Shown here: positions 47,350-62,046 of the stretch, piece after piece
Layout of the letters: each line of letters begins with the position of its first letter
Position numbering within the stretch: the first letter of the stretch is position 1
Assembly (NCBI GenBank): GCA_008360955.1
Contig: LUCM01002959.1
Coordinates: forward strand, 267,215 to 331,214
DNA from: Fasciolopsis buskii
Taxonomy: Eukaryota; Platyhelminthes; Trematoda; Plagiorchiida; Fasciolidae
Length of the DNA stretch: 64,000 nt
Direction: 5' to 3'
The notes under the pieces: generated by a model
What the model saw: the letters and a program-made list of their open reading frames with translations, nothing else
What the model was told of the DNA's origin: nothing
The model's database searches: none
Made by a program: the position numbers and the translations under genes

Positions 47350-50300
47350 CGAAGGGCCCAAACCGTTATTAAGTAATAACCGAGGTTGTGGCGGTAGTTG
47401 GGCACCGGCAAACGTTTACCGAAGCGAGTTTTATTTTGTAATTTTCAATAATGTAAATAGAGATACGGGCTAACTGGAGCCTGTGGTCCTACATTAGTGG
47501 TCGGTGCTCCAAGAGAGGTGTTGACCTGGGAGTCATATTAAGAGTTTGGTTTTGGACAAGCTGTGGAGGGTTGGCCTTTGTCAGGCTGCGTCTTAAATGT
47601 CGGAGAAAAGCATTGCAAAAATGTCTTAGAAATCAATTTAAAGCTGGTGTATGTGTATCTTGTGAGGGGCATGCGTGTGGCGGGGCGGGCGTTTCTAGTT
47701 GAGGGGCTTTAGCAAACGAGTGGCGGTGGGGACACAGGTAAAGGATCAGAAATTGGTAGAGTACTGGTTTTGCATTGGTAGCTGTCGAGTGACTTGCCGG
47801 TGGGAGGCATCGGCATGTGATAATTAAGTCGATAACCGACTGTGGTTTCAGGTGTCGGTTGGTCGATGGTTGTCGGTCAGACACTGATGGCATTTGAGGG
47901 GATTGAATGAGGCTTGGGTGTCAATCATTCGTTGAGCCTAGGATGAGTGGCTTATTAGTCAAACCGCTTGGCTGTTGACTTATGGTCCGAAGCGCCTTTT
48001 TGGACGGACGGACGGACGGGGTGCGTTTTGGGCATCTTTTATTACGTTGTGTTAGCTGTCATTCTGTTTGCTTCAGAGCGTGAAAGGTATAGACTTGTCA
48101 TTTGAGAGATTAAAGAAGACTCTGGTGCAAGTTACCTAGATAAAGGTATGTCCATGCGACAGGGAGGCGGCGATCGTATCCTGGGTGGCACCAGTCGTGG
48201 TTCCACCGGGAGGACTGCAGGTGGCGAAGTCAAAGGAGTGCATTTTAAGGGGGGTTGTGCAGTGAAGTGAAGTTTAACTCACCCAAGTCTGTCTTTGCTT
48301 TGGCCAGTGCCGGTAATTCTTAATCCCCCATTGAGTGTTCATCGAGGGTTGGTGATACCAACACTTAAGGGCTTTTATTGTATGAACTACTAGCGTTTCT
48401 CTGGGACACATGGGATAAAAATTTAAAATTCTGCGACGTATATGGGGGTGTGGTAAACTTCGGGATTCATGCTTGTGCGACCTTTTATGATTAGTCTAGC
48501 GGTAGCTTTTCATGTTACTCACAGCCCTTCTGCCAGTGTAAATTGTTAGTCAACAGTCGGCCGAGATGAAAAGCTGGAAGGGTTTGGGTTTTCGGCAACA
48601 TGTCTTCGGGCCTTGGCTTTTACCGTTGACAAGGCCCTCTCTAATTGGCCTAGCACCCCAATGGGGGAGTTCAACACTGTCAGGTCTTCCTCCATTTGTG
48701 GGGTATATTTCTTGAAAATGCCTATTAGTCAGGTCGTTCCTTGCTGTAAGGCTAATTTATCCGCCAGGACTGCGAAATTCTTAATGCAGTGATTACAATG
48801 ATTATCGCTCGCTGCTGCAAACTTTTTGGCAACTTGTTTGTTATTAAACTACAGCTGAGGTCGCCAGCCGTTTTAAGAAGGTTCCGAATATCACAGCAGC
48901 AGAAATGGTAGGGGGCCATCCCGAACCAAGAGCAATAATAGACGCCCAAGTCCATGAAGGCAACGAAGTTCTCAAGATTATAATTACCTCAAGGGTTATT
49001 TTGAAACACGAATCCACTTAAACTCTTCGTTTGCCTTTGGGATAAAAATCGTCTGGTAACCAATTGCAGAAGTTGGCATAGGAAAAGCAGATGGTGAACA
49101 GATGAGCTTGATCCTGCAATCCAGGTCAAAAAGAAAAATCAGGGTTTCGGTTGAGGCTGCGTGCAGAAACAAACTACTGGGTTGATAAATTTGTGCTAAT
49201 TGAGTCAAAACGTTGAAATAATGGCCAATAAAGGCAATAACCATGAAGTTGGGGAACAGGTCATGATCCGTGTGAAGCTCTCTAGCATATTTTCGGGCAG
49301 TATTGGATTGGCAGAAATACTTGGCGAATTCTTCTGAGAAGAAATGGAATTCACCGAAAGCATAAATAGAATAAGCCCCTTAATAGGCAAAACTACGCAG
49401 TGAAAACAACCTAAAGTAGAGATGACCGTAGCACAAGACATCATCGCCAGTAGCAAAATGTTTTCCTGGAAGGTTCTCCTTGTAGCTGGCGCCTGAGCAG
49501 AATGCAGCCAAAACCGAATTTCAGATCAAAAGCGCAAATGGTTTCTAATTTCTGAGACGCCGGATTTCAGAGTTAACTAAATTGCAGGCATGAATCGACT
49601 TTAGGTATATTACTGCCCGGACTCAGTAAAAGGTACACTGCCGCAGTACGGAAAAATGCAAATTGTTCATGCGGGTCTCAAACACTGGATTGCGCGATAA
49701 GTGCGAATAAGGAAACTTTCAGCAAGTCGGAAACACATAATAAGGCATGATTTTAATTTGTATGGCGGTACCCTCATAAATCCCGATATAAAACGAGGTT
49801 TCTAGGGAAGTTTACTTATCCGTGCTTTACAGCGTCCGCAGGATTCGAAAAGCTCTTGCAAGATTACTGGTTATTTCATTTCCATTTTTGCTTGCTTCAA
49901 ACGGATTGAACTGTGATCCCCCTCCTTCGGAGTACAAGTAAAACTCTCTCAATCTCGTGGTTTTATCAGGACCGTGACATTCCACGTCTTTCAAGGAACG
50001 CCAGCGGCGCTCGGCCTCGCAGTCCAGGAATATACATGGACTTTAGGCCCTTTCGGGTTAATCCTCAGTTGGCGCTGCAGATATTCTGACGGCTGGGAGT
50101 TGTGCTGCAGTAGCTATACTGAAACTGTAACGGTGTATCTATTTATTGGGATTTCGCATCAGCAGTGAGCAACTTACACATAGGTTATCGCTCATAAATA
50201 ACGCGCGCTGCAAGTGATGATGCACACTATGGGTGGAGAAATATTTGGGGGTCCTTCTGACGTTCGTCTCCCCCTGGAACGGTAGTCAGCAGCACCTGAC

Positions 50301-53300
50301 TTGGCCACTGCAGTGGTCATAAGCACTCCACAGAAGGCTCGTCGTCTAACGAAGGCGAGTCTGAAAAATCTGTTACAAGCGTCATTTGTTAAACCAGAGT
50401 CACTGGCCGGTGAATATTTCATCGACCTTGCTTCAAGATCTGTTTAGGCCAGATAACACCCAACACAGCGGAATGATTTGGCCTAGAGAAATATACTGAA
50501 ACGTAACACATACCTAGCTGACAACAGGCTTTCCTGAAGTCACATCCAACTGAAATCAGCATGCCAATTTTGGTTCATTCGACCGGAATACCGGCTATTT
50601 GGCCGGCAATTTTGTTACCCCGGACACAGTTTTGATTGGTTTTGTTAGTGGGAGCAGTCTGAAAACCAAAGCACCCCCGGCGGTCATGGATTCTGTTTCG
50701 TTTATCTAAAAAGCCCAACACGCATGGCTCACCAATCCACTTTTTGGTCATATTGTCCCCTTTATTATCAGATGATCATTTTGTCAAAGGCCATACATCG
50801 TCCAATCTGGTGACGTCCTTGTCATATCTGTAATATAACAGTGCTTATCTCAGAGCCTTTCGGCCCTATTAATTTTAGCTCAATGAAGAATGTACCCACG
50901 AAAATGTAGTCGCCTTGAAAACACGCAGATTTGCAATAAGTCTCATGGGTCATCACAGTTTTCACAGGAGCCCCGGGTCGGTCATCTTTTAAAAGGGATG
51001 ATGGTGGACAATGCATTATGAGATATTGTGCTGTTTTTATTTCTGTAGCCCTTCCCCTACGTGTTTAAGGCGCAGACAGTGTTTTCGGTTGTTTCTGATG
51101 AAATGTTGCTTCCCATTCTGGGCTTGGTGAGGGGGCCACATTTACCTATGTAATCGACCTGCCCTGAAGAATTTTGCCACTTGCCATGTCCAACTTTGGT
51201 CTAGTTAGTGGATTAACGTCTAAGGGGCCCATAGTGGCACAAGTAAGTGACCTATCTAACAAGGACCAGGCAACTCGTTTCCCCCGCAAGAGGTCTTTTA
51301 AATTTTGGCACTCTTTCACATCTTGCAATAAAATAACGTAACTTTCCAATCGCCGCCTTTGATTTGCGCCATACTAAATCAATAGTCCGAAAACTCGTTG
51401 GCGATTGTCTCGTGCATCTTTTGCCGAAAAGTAATGCAATGTTCTTAAAGGTTTCAGTGCCAAGTTTGGAATCAACCGATTGTTGCAAGCTCATGCTCAG
51501 GCACATTTAGGCCTAACGAGTTTCTTAGTTTGCCCTAGGTCAGGTATTTAACAACATGTGGGGAAAGCTCTGCACGGACGAACCTCCTTCGTAACCATTG
51601 GTTGAACTCCAAATTTTGTTTGCCCATTAGAAATCCGAGCATCCCAGTACACCATAGTAATTCGCCAGGTTTTAACAGTGTGTTCGCACTCTAACGGAAG
51701 CTCTGATGACGTTGATGTCTAACCCCCGGTTTTAGTTTGTTTGGTCACGGATATTTGCTCACAGGGTTGTGATGCTCAAGCAACCTCAAGCAAACCGGGT
51801 CCCCGGCCTATGACATTGAATTGGCAGGCTTGCTGACCTACAACGTCGCGGGTCAACCGGAACGTCTGCCAAACCCACAGGCTTTCAATGGTTAAAAGAT
51901 ATTTGGTCTTACATACCAGCGAGCCTGTTTTAGTGGGCTTACGGCAGCCAGTATTGGTACTATGGATTTTGCGATGTCCACTGCCCATCAGTTCTCTTTT
52001 GAGTGAAGTTATTCAAAGTTTCACAGCTTGAGTCGCACGGTGATACTCTTCAAGCCTTCTAAACAACAACTGAAAGCCTGAGATCAATGGGTTCCACTAC
52101 TAGACAAAAAACTGAGGGAAGAACAAAAGTTTCATAATTTCTGAAGCGTTGTTCACGTGATATGGGTAATCAAATAACAGATGACTCTTGATAACAAACC
52201 TTAGCTAATTCCCAGGAAAACACTACGCCACAAAATACGACAAATCCTTATAAAGCAAACACTTGATCAACATGACTCTAGGACGACGTAGTTTAAACAG
52301 GTTTAAAAGCCTGCGCTTGCTCGATCTGGCGCTAAATGAATGTTGCTAATCATGACAGCACAAATTCAATGTAAACTAACCAAACATCTGCCATCCGCCC
52401 AAGCAATCTACGAGAAGGAAGCCGACAGCATCAAAGCAAGGTTGACCAAAGACTAATAGAGACTTCAGCTGAAAAATTTAATCAGAATGCGCAATGACTA
52501 AAAAGACGAGTTAAATTTACTAAAGATACGGTTAAATGCGTCCAAAAGGCCGTTTCAGCGTATGAGGTTTCGGCATGAAAGACTTGACAAAGGCTGAGGA
52601 CAGAAGGAAACAATAGAGTGAGAAAATGTTAGGCAGCCTTGGTGTTTTTCCAACCACCAAGATTTATCCAAGCGGCAGGTAGACTAGAATGGTTCTAGGA
52701 CAGATTTCACCCTTGCTACATACGGTTGAGAGAAACCGAAGTTTACAGGACTTGCGGCACAAGACCTTCCTTCTCCCCTCCCATGGGGCATCTGAAGAAC
52801 TGAATTGGTATGAACACAACCACTGAGCCTAGGGTGCATCTGGTAGGCCAGCCCCTTCCAAAAAGCACCGTGCTCAAGTTTCTACTTAGGAAGCATTATC
52901 CGCAGGAACAAAAACCGCTGTGACCAACTCATTATCGTCAAGCTGTCACTCATTTAGCAAACCCAGAGATCAGTGGCTGTGATCCATTTCCGTACCCACG
53001 AGAACAATGACATCCTTTTAAAGTTTTGTCTTATATCATCGCTTCTGCCTGCACTGCTGAGTTGGTGAAGATTCTTCTGCCAATCGCCTCCAGGATGTGT
53101 CAGCTGGATCCATTACCTGCTTCGAGCCTAATTTCATTGAATACCACTGCCTGCGGTAACGTGTTGTGCTCCCTGTAGGACTTTCATACCGATTAATAAA
53201 GCAAATCTCAGATAAATGGATATGAATCACAGGCCAAACTGAAATAAATCGGCAGATTTCCAGATTATTGAATCAAACCGCCCAAATAGTACAAACCTGG

Positions 53301-56300
53301 AAAGGAGCAACGGAAGCAACCTAAGTGTTTGAGAAGCGGAAATTGTTAGGTGATTCGCTCATAGACAAAATATGTGGTTATGGAATAAGTGATGAGGATT
53401 TTCAAAATGGCTCTTCTGATTAGGCAGGAGCAGAATGCTCGTAGTCTGCACTATTTAGCCAAAGTTGCTGGCGGACGGCTAGTAAGTATCTCCCTAGCAA
53501 GCATGATCGTAAGCCTTCGTCAGCCATGTTAGTGGCAATGGTTTATTTCTCTGGATAGCCTGGAAACATGCACTTTGCATGCTCATATTGCACAATTATT
53601 CTGGTGACACGGCAAGGGAAGAAAAATTGAGCAAAGGAAACACTAACACGAAATAGGGTTGCGGGAGCTGTATCGTAACAGTAAGGAATTGGCAGATTTA
53701 CCCGTGACATTCGCTTCAAATTTGCCCGACCAGTTTGTGGGGTATCATTTACGCGATCCCATTTTTGCCAAGCGGCAAGATGGTTGAATCAAACTGGACG
53801 AAGAAGAAAGATGTAGATAGAAAAACAAATTCTACTTCGGTCATAACCGGATTAACGACATTCTCTGAAAGTGAGTCGGGGTAGAACGAAAGTGGAAAAT
53901 TGATGAGGGGCAAATCGTGAGGGATAAACAAATGGCGGATGAAAATGCAGGACGAAACTTCCCGGTGGTTTGCTTGTTTGGAGCCAGGTGAGAGGGTGTC
54001 ATTAGTTAAAGCTAAGCAGGTTTCTGCTGGTGCAGCTGATGGTTTGAGTCTCCAGCCATTGGAAGCAACAAAGTGGCAGGTAAGCAGTAAGGGCTTGAAG
54101 ATCCCATGAATACCAAACAGGGGTGAAGTTGTCATCAAGGATATGGGGAAACCCTAGTTAGTGCAAACAACAACAGAAAGATCGTATTTTGGTGAGTTCT
54201 GAATTAACTGATGTAAAAGAGAATACTACCCACTCTCTTGGAAAATAGCGCAAGGAGCGAAATCCTAGTAGCTAGCGGGGTGCGCAAGGGGGCCAGTTAT
54301 TTGTTAGCCACATCAGTATTAGTAGGTAGGGCTGATCGTGTGTCAAGCATTCAATCCGAAAAACACTCTTAGGAAGCGCATGCAGAAGGTGGGGATGGCC
54401 AGCCTCGCCTCACCCGCACATCACTACAGCCGGGCCGCTCATCAGATATGCCCCAGCCATAGCCGTGGATCTGACAGCTTCTAGCCCCGAAGAGATTACG
54501 GATAACTTGCAGAGGAAAAAGGCAGGTATGATCTAACATTATAAAGTTTAAGGTATTGCGTTGTTGGGAACGACAATGTTTTCGTTCAGTCAGTAAGCAG
54601 ATTAGTTCGATTCGCGACAGCAACAAATGGAGTGATGTACAGTGGCCGATGGTGAGACGCCTGGATAGAGCCTTATTGAGCAGTATTCTAGGGGTTTTTA
54701 TTACCTCTGGTCAGGCTGTGTAACATTTAGAACAACGTGCTGAAATAAACATTAATTTGTCCGCAGAAAACCTTGGAATATTGGAGACATTAGAGCCTTG
54801 TTAGCGATTTGTTCGAATCCTGCGACTCTAAATAAAAGAACAGTAGAAATAAAAGGAACATTCCGGGAAGTGTTTTTGCAGTTTAATTTGGGAACAAAAC
54901 CAAACGGTAGAAGACATATAGTTTCAATGAAATTACTCACGGTCCGTATGGTAGTGTCTAAATTCGCAACAAAAGTTTGCATGTGATCAGTGAACAAGGA
55001 ATGACGGAATCAGAAGAGGACAAACGGGCGAGGAAATTAGAGGATGGAGCTGCAAGCGTCCGCTGCAAGTGCAAAATAAACTTTGATGCATCAATCATAA
55101 GGACGAGGTAACTCGTTGCCTTGGCATCACCCCTAGCAAACTTCCAGATCATCTTAACATGCGTTCCCTCAACAGCAGCTGTCCGAGGGATGAAATGCCA
55201 AGAGAGGTTCGGCGGTTTGCTTTTTCTGCACCTCCATAATTGAGTCACAGCCAATGAATTTGATGTGACTGCTACAGTTTATCCCAGTTGCTGTGCCTCG
55301 TGTACCTACGAACATTAAGGAGGCTATTCCATAGAAGACTGTCCAGCAGGAATGCAACCATAGACGAAAGGGAAAGTTTCTCGTAGGCACGTGAAAAGCA
55401 ATCATATCGCAAAACCAAAGCAAATTCTACCACCTAGATGTCCGTGAGTTTCTATCGTATTTGCAAATCTTGGACACTTGTTGACGAGAGGCTTTCAAAA
55501 AATCATTTTTTCTTTTAGTACGGCACTTTTGCTTTCGGCTTGCATCACACTGCTCTTTTTTGAAAGATAAAATTCAGAGTGTATTGCTAACATTTAGATG
55601 TTTGCGCCCATAAATCACTTGCAAAATTAACTTAAAATTACTCTATACGAGTTTGTATTTTCTTTGTCGATTTTAGAGAACAGTATTTTTGAGAGATGCA
55701 GACCACGGTATTCTATGGTGTCTCACGATTTAGATGGCCAAATTAACCCAACTCTTTTGCTCATGCACTTTTCTGCTCGCACTCCAAGTGCTTTCTACCC
55801 TTTTTATCTAATGCATTTGGCGGACGGTTTGTCGTTAGAATATGGTGTGGGTTGTGGAGGCACTTGGCACAGACTAAGTGCGCGGACATACTCTCGGAAC
55901 ACGGCATATCGTATTGTCAAATTAAACGGATGAAGCGTTTCTACCCAGAAAAAGGCTGCAGCAGGCGCAGTCCATTAAGTCAAGCTGTTAGGAGAAGTAT
56001 CGGTGTCCTCAGATGCAAATTCTGATTCCCGAAGCACGCTAATGAATTATTTTGTAGAAGACTCTGTGTAAACGTACACTGAAATAGTGCAGAGAAACGG
56101 GAGAAACTTAGTAGTCACCTCAGTCAGAGATACAGCATTCCAATCGACGCTAAAAGAAGGAAGCTAGTTGCCTCCAATCGCGAAGAAAAAATGTCAACAT
56201 ACTGACACTGCAAAATAGACCTATTCCGGTGCGGCAAAGCCGAAAAGGAGTTAAACGGGACTGGTGAAATTCACCAGTATGCGGCGCAATTAAGAAGACG

Positions 56301-57390
56301 GACAGAAGCCGGACATTATACGAAACAGTCAGACCGGACCACCATTGCACTGCCTCTCACAGTGAATTGTCTCTTCTGATTTTAAGTCAGCTATTGTGTT
56401 CCTGTTGTGGTCACAACATCTTTGGAGGATTTTCTTAGTCACGAAAACGTGCCAAATTTTTCCGAACACTTCATTGCACCAGGTCCCTGCGAAACAATTT
56501 GTTGATTTTCTGCCTGAGATTTAACTGTGACGCTTATAGCCCTAATACGGCGTTCCATCGAACACCATCATATTGTACTCCGTCAGCGCAACTGATCTAT
56601 ACCTCTATTTTCACGACTGGCTTCACGCAATGGACTGTCTAATCATTTTCCCGCTCACACGTCCCGTCAATTATCGTTACCGTCCTCTCATCCAAAATTA
56701 ACGCCACACTAGGACTGGACGATAGTTTAGCCGTATCTTCGCATTTCCGTAGTTGTCGACCATCCTGCGTGGCGACGTCAGATGTAGCTTAGTTTCAAAA
56801 GTTCTATTGATTACTTGTTGCTTAAAAACTTTTGACGCAGATTAACCGCTTCTTCTCCACATAAATTATGGGAATGTTTAGTTTTGTTTGGCTGTATTTC
56901 GACCAAGCTTTGACTACCGCCACACTATCAATGGTACAATCTCAGTTTTGCCACCGCTCGATTAGAGCGGTGAAAGACTCCTCACCTAGCATCTTCTATG
57001 GGATTTGACACAACTATTGGCACCCCTAGGTGCATCTTCTATCACAAAACTATACAGCTATACAAATCTTCCCACTTCGTCGAAATGGCGGTCTTTGTGT
57101 CCAAACGTACCAAAATCGTAGCTGTCAGGTGCACCGAATCACCACCCTCAAAACCCATTGGCCGGCATCCAACGTGAACTATTGTTGGCACAAGTGTTCG
57201 TGGGGACTTATAATAAATTACGAAAATTAGAGCGAACGGGGCACGGAAAAAACAACAAGATTTTACTGATAGAACCAGTGATCAAAAAGCCGGTTCATCT
57301 CACCCACGTAACTTAAACACCCGAAAACCCGCTACGCAAACACCTCGCTAGTGTCCTTCGAGCTATCGACTAAATATCCTTAGAAATTAA
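47350..57390. other. unassigned region with weak LINE-like traces
   Basis: At 47633-47893 the minus strand encodes a Pro/Ser/His-rich stretch. At about 48560-48790 (minus) it reads NFAVLADKLALQQ and MEEDLTVLNSPIGVLGQLER, which could be a LINE ORF1 coiled-coil part, since it lies upstream on the minus strand of repeat copy 4. This is weak. A short (GGAC)4 tract occurs at 48003-48018. A diverged repeat shared with 42460-42560 is at 54400-54490. The 129-residue minus-strand frame 53749-54138 has a hydrophobic end and no recognised domain. No host gene could be identified. Confidence 0.35.
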
Positions 57391-58799
57391 GCTACGGAGC
57401 CCACGATCATCTGATGCTGTGGTTTATAATGTTTCTGAGCGCATTACGTTGGACTCGTTTGAAGGTACTCTCCTCTCTGCTTGCAGTTTGACAGGACACC
57501 CTTGCTACTGTTTTAGACTACGTAATCCTACGTTAAGCAGATCATGTCCAGCATTGTTTTGGGTTCCTTAGCCCTGCTGCTGTGGAGCAGCTTTTGAGGA
57601 GTGAAGCTAAGATAACCACAACTGCCCCGCTCAAGTCCATAAAAATTACCCCTAATCAAACATCTACTCAAGTGGAGGCCCTCAGATTGCATGCGAGGAT
57701 GAACCCAAGAACGGTCCCACCAAATATAAATTAACCCCAAGCAACCCGGCGTAGGTAGTAGCTTGGTACCCAAACCGGTCCTTGCGACCCCACAGCAGTC
57801 AGATGCAAGTGCTGGCTTAGATAGCTCTTCACCGCCAGCCTTGCCACGGCCCTAATCGGAAAGGCGCGCATATAAACCGTTTAATTAAGACTTTCTCGGT
57901 GGACCTCGATAGCCTCTTTTCTTTTCGCGAAGCAAAGATGTCTAGTACCAATTAAAACGCACCGCACCCCACCCAGTCCCTTAAAGCAATAGTTAATGAG
58001 GGTAAACCTGCGCTAATGCCATCAACAAGCAACACGCTGCTCTGCGGTGGAACAACACCGACGTTACTAGCCCAGCGATTAAACTATTCCGTCCCCACCC
58101 TATTTCATCCCTATGTTAGCTCCATCATCTCCGTGCCTCAACTGCCTGGCTCTAACGGCGTCGACTTTCTGCTGCTCGCCTTTTGATTCACGGGGACCGA
58201 AAGGTCACAGCCCAGAGAATTTTCCAGCAGGAAGAAAACCACAGACTTGCACCGCAGGTTTAAATTATTTAGCGACGCACCAACTGTGCTCTACCAAAGA
58301 CCTTTGCAGTTGCGGCAGATTTCCCAAGCCAGCTGTCCGCGGGCTCCATTGAGCGTACCTTCACTGCCATATCGGTGTTATTACCAACCACTGCTTACCA
58401 GCCCCTCGATCCAACCACAAGGACATCATTCTAGCCCATCACTGTCTCTTTCCTGTCAATACTTACCTAGCCAGAAAATTACCCCTTCCTCCCTCCCTCC
58501 TGGACCACCGCCACCACCTCATTATTCCAGAACAAACCCATTCCCCTTCTGCCTCCCTTCACGATTGTCTCCCCAATACTTCGAGTCATCCGCATACTAG
58601 TATAATGACGAACGTTGTCTGCCCTGGTTCTTCCTTGCCTTCACCTTCTTCTGCTCTATTTCACAAAGCGCCCACTAAAATAAACTTCATGCTATCAGCT
58701 TACCCACGTATTCCCATTATGCCGGACAGTTCACGCACCTCCGCTGTCTTTGCAACCTCGCCACTCACGCCGCCTCGGCAGAGACGTAGCCCTCTCTTT

Positions 58800-59430
58800 T
58801 GCGCTTACTAACTGTTGTTCTATCCTAAAAAATGCAATCAATTAGAAAGCCTTGCTGCGTCCTCCAACCTGGATACAACCTTCATCACTGAGTCCTGGAT
58901 TACCAAAGACTTCTCGTGTGGGATACCAATCCCTTAGATGTACCTGAAGCGACCGCCGTGGAGGCGGTTAACTTGTCTATGCAGTACAGGGCCTATCAAT
59001 TTCCAATTCAGCGCATGGTACAATAAAACTGATTGAAGAATCCATATGGCTTAATATCGGGGTGTTCTTTTGTGTTATTCTTACTACCCGTAATTATCGC
59101 CATCTATCCCATACTGAAATTAAAGCTCCCCCTCTCAGCTAATGCATTTGACCACCTCGCTTCCCTCCCATCAATGTCCAAAATCATTGCCGGAGACTTC
59201 AATCTCCTCGGTGTAACGTAGTCCATGATTAAGCCTCCACCAAACCTGACATCGTCCGTGTCCAACCTACACCATGGGGTTGAGTCGAACAAGTAGCGAC
59301 ACTCACCTGGAATAATAATATCATAGATCATACTTTCACACATACTGATAACCACTCCTCGGTTTACGTTGGAAGTAGCTTTACAAGGAGCGATTACAGA
59401 GTACCTCATGGTATAATCCTTGCCCATGCC
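58800..59430 (+). pseudogene. CR1-like endonuclease remnant
   Basis: Starts in the FALTNCCSILKNAINLESLA block, which fits the N-terminal NARSLxNKxxEL region of CR1 endonucleases. ITESWITKD follows (catalytic E in the xESW motif), and GDFN comes near 59197. DHTFTHTDNHSSVYVG (about 59328-59376) is the end. Stops occur after IPIP, YNKTD, IHMA and LLGVT, and a frame change is needed between the ESW and GDFN parts. Confidence 0.75.
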
Positions 59431-59926
59431 TCCCTCCCTAATTACCCTATGGGCACTACTGGAACTGTTGCCTACCATAAGTGGCAGCACTCAGCCTCTA
59501 TGCTACGTCAAACTGACTGGGGAAGCCTTCTTCTAGTGACTGACTCGGAAAGGGCTACAGATGAATCTTTTCGCAACATGGGCAAACGCATCTCAAAACT
59601 GACCTTTACCGAGCGAATAAACAGAAACAAAACTTCACAAATTGACTTCCTGAAACCCAAACATGTTAAGTTCCAACGGTCCCTTCATTGACATGTGAAT
59701 TTTTTACGTTGATTCGTTTGCACCACCTGGCTGACACTATTTCTCGTCCAATTGAATTTTTCTTTTGGAAAGAAGGGACAAAATCACTGAGGCCTAAAAC
59801 CTCCACATCATATTTTCAAAACTGTATAAAACAAGATCCCATGATGGTAGGCCCTCCGTAAATGCCGTAGTTTCACCAAATGGTATGTTTATGACAACCC
59901 TAATGGCAGTCAATATTTCGCCTCCA

Positions 59927-61509
59927 ACATGGCCCCGTTTGCAGTCAGCAAACCTCCCCAAATGCAGAACATGGATAACCCCAACTTACGTGCTGTGTTC
60001 TTTGACGTTAAGACTATTTCATGACATTTAGCCAATTTCAAACCAAAGTCTTACGAAGGCTCTGATGGTAGCCTTCCGACAGCTGTTCTTAGTTGTAGCC
60101 CTGGCCTCTCTACACCTCCAATTAACTCTCGTGCATTTACAACCAACTAGAAGCACTTGGTAATAACCCCGCCATAAGAACAAAATTTTGCATTATATGT
60201 CCAATTACCGTCCCATTAACCACACGCCTGTTCTCTCCAGGGCTATGGGAAAAGTGGTAAAAAGATTCATTGTGAACTACCTTTCAGCCTCCAACCTCCT
60301 TAGCCCAAACACCATGGATTTCTCCAACTCCGTTCGTGCCTCATTTGTNNNNNNNNNNNNNNNNNNNNNNNNNNNNNNNNNNNNNNNNNNNNNNNNNNNN
60401 NNNNNNNNNNNNNNNNNNNNNNNNNNNNNNNNNNNNNNNNNNNNNNNNNNNNNNNNNNNNNNNNNNNNNNNNNNNNNNNNNNNNNNNNNNNNNTCATCCA
60501 CCTCGATATGTTTACGGCATTTGACCGTGTCCCTCATCCGCACCTTTTATCCAAACTTAGCTCGTTTGGAATCACCGGTCCACTTCTATCCTGGCTCTCG
60601 TCCTATCTAACCCAAAGATCACAGGTGGTCTCCACTGACGGCACTACCTCTAATCCCAGACCTGTTACTAGTGGCGTCAAATAGGGCAGCGTACTTGGTC
60701 CCCTGCCATTCCTTACTTATATTAATGGCACACCAATTTCATTGTCTCACGTTGTCCATCCCCTGTTTGCTGATGGCCTAAAAATAGTTTGCTTTCTTAA
60801 ACCGAATGGCTTTGGTGCAGCGGTTTGAGAAATTTGTACCGATTTGTCTGCTTTGAACGACTAGTCTACCGCCTGAATGATGGGATTCTCGGCCAATAAA
60901 AGCGATGTACTCACACATAGGTGTGCACTACCGAAAGATTTAATTTCGCTACTCGGATATCCTATCGTATGTAAACCCACAATTCGTGACATTGGTTTTA
61001 ACTAATCAGCCTCTAAATTACTCAGATCACGTGGTTCTTTAGTCGATTAAGGCTGGGAGAAATGTAAGTCTGATTTTTCGTACGATGAAATTATCCGACA
61101 ACATCCTCAGCATTTATGAAACACGTTCTGCTACTTCTTTAGTATGGCATTTTGATATACTCCAGCACGTCAAAGTCGAATAGGATTTCCATTGAAGGTA
61201 ATCAGAATCGATTCACCAAGCCATGGATTTGAAGGTCGACGACTCTTAATTACAAGGAACGCTGTTCAGTCCTCAAACGTGAGTCGCTTTGACTACGGCG
61301 ACTTAAAGGTGAATTAGCTCTTCTATATAAGCGGTCGATAGGCATTCCTTCTCCATAGGCCCAACTATGACCTCCTCTGCCAGCCCCTCCCCTCTTCGTC
61401 ACAGGTATCTGTCCGTTCAAGCAGCAATCGTCAAAGCCTCTTCAAGGCCGCATTTCTTTCTTGTTGTTTATGCCAAGAACGAACTTCTCATTAGCATTCG
61501 GTGCATACG
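59927..61509 (+). repeat. plus-strand arm of the ~1.5-kb near-identical inverted duplication
   Basis: Pairs with 25465-26960. Differences found by eye are at 59937, 59942, one in TACGTGCTGTG near 59991, 60182 and 60563. The 145 Ns at 60349-60493 stand opposite 58 real bases (26481-26538) in the other arm. At 61510 onward and before 59927 the two loci diverge quickly. Confidence 0.92.
60349..60493. other. assembly gap (145 Ns)
   Basis: Run of N inside the RT fingers/palm region of the plus-strand CR1. The inverted near-identical copy has 58 bases at the matching place, so the true missing length is probably 58 rather than 145. Confidence 0.98.
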
Positions 61510-61864
61510 AATATAATCCAGCTTTAAGCCTGGCGTAAATACTTGCTAAAGCCTCACCTAAGTTCTTCGATTAGCCAACGTCCACACGTCAGAATTGCGC
61601 TTTTAATTCAGCAATCGATTTCTTGGTATCCACGCCGACTCCTTCTTCTGCTGCGGAATCCGCATGATGAAGTCTAGATCTGGTATCAACAATTACGTTG
61701 ACATCATGGCGTTCAACATAAGTAAGATTTTGCCATCTCACTCAACTCACTTGTCAATTCATTGATTTCTTGCCCTCCTCAGCCATTCACAATTCTTTCT
61801 GTTGAGAGAACATGAAGTTTAATTGTCCAAAAATGTACCATTATTTCTATAGCGCCAAACCATG

Positions 61865-62046
61865 CCACAATTTTTAATTAGCTTCTGCTTTCCATAGCAC
61901 TCTATCTAAGGGCACAAGTGAAACTAATATACTTGTGCAATATGGACAGTGCCTAAGATTAAGCCCTCTGATCGCTGGGTAAATGGAATAGTCCGAACCA
62001 ATTTAAGGGTATCTCTCCCGGGCACTCCATCATTTCCGTCGCTGTC
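61865..62046 (+). repeat. CR1 3'-terminal module, copy C
   Basis: Aligns end to end with 43103-43283 and in part with the reverse complement of 25190-25325. It marks the 3' end of the plus-strand CR1 starting near 57.4 kb. No ATT tail follows here. Confidence 0.75.

Noticed and set aside
54801..54825. tRNA-like B box, GTTCGAATCC
   Set aside because: No matching A box, acceptor stem or anticodon arm can be folded upstream.
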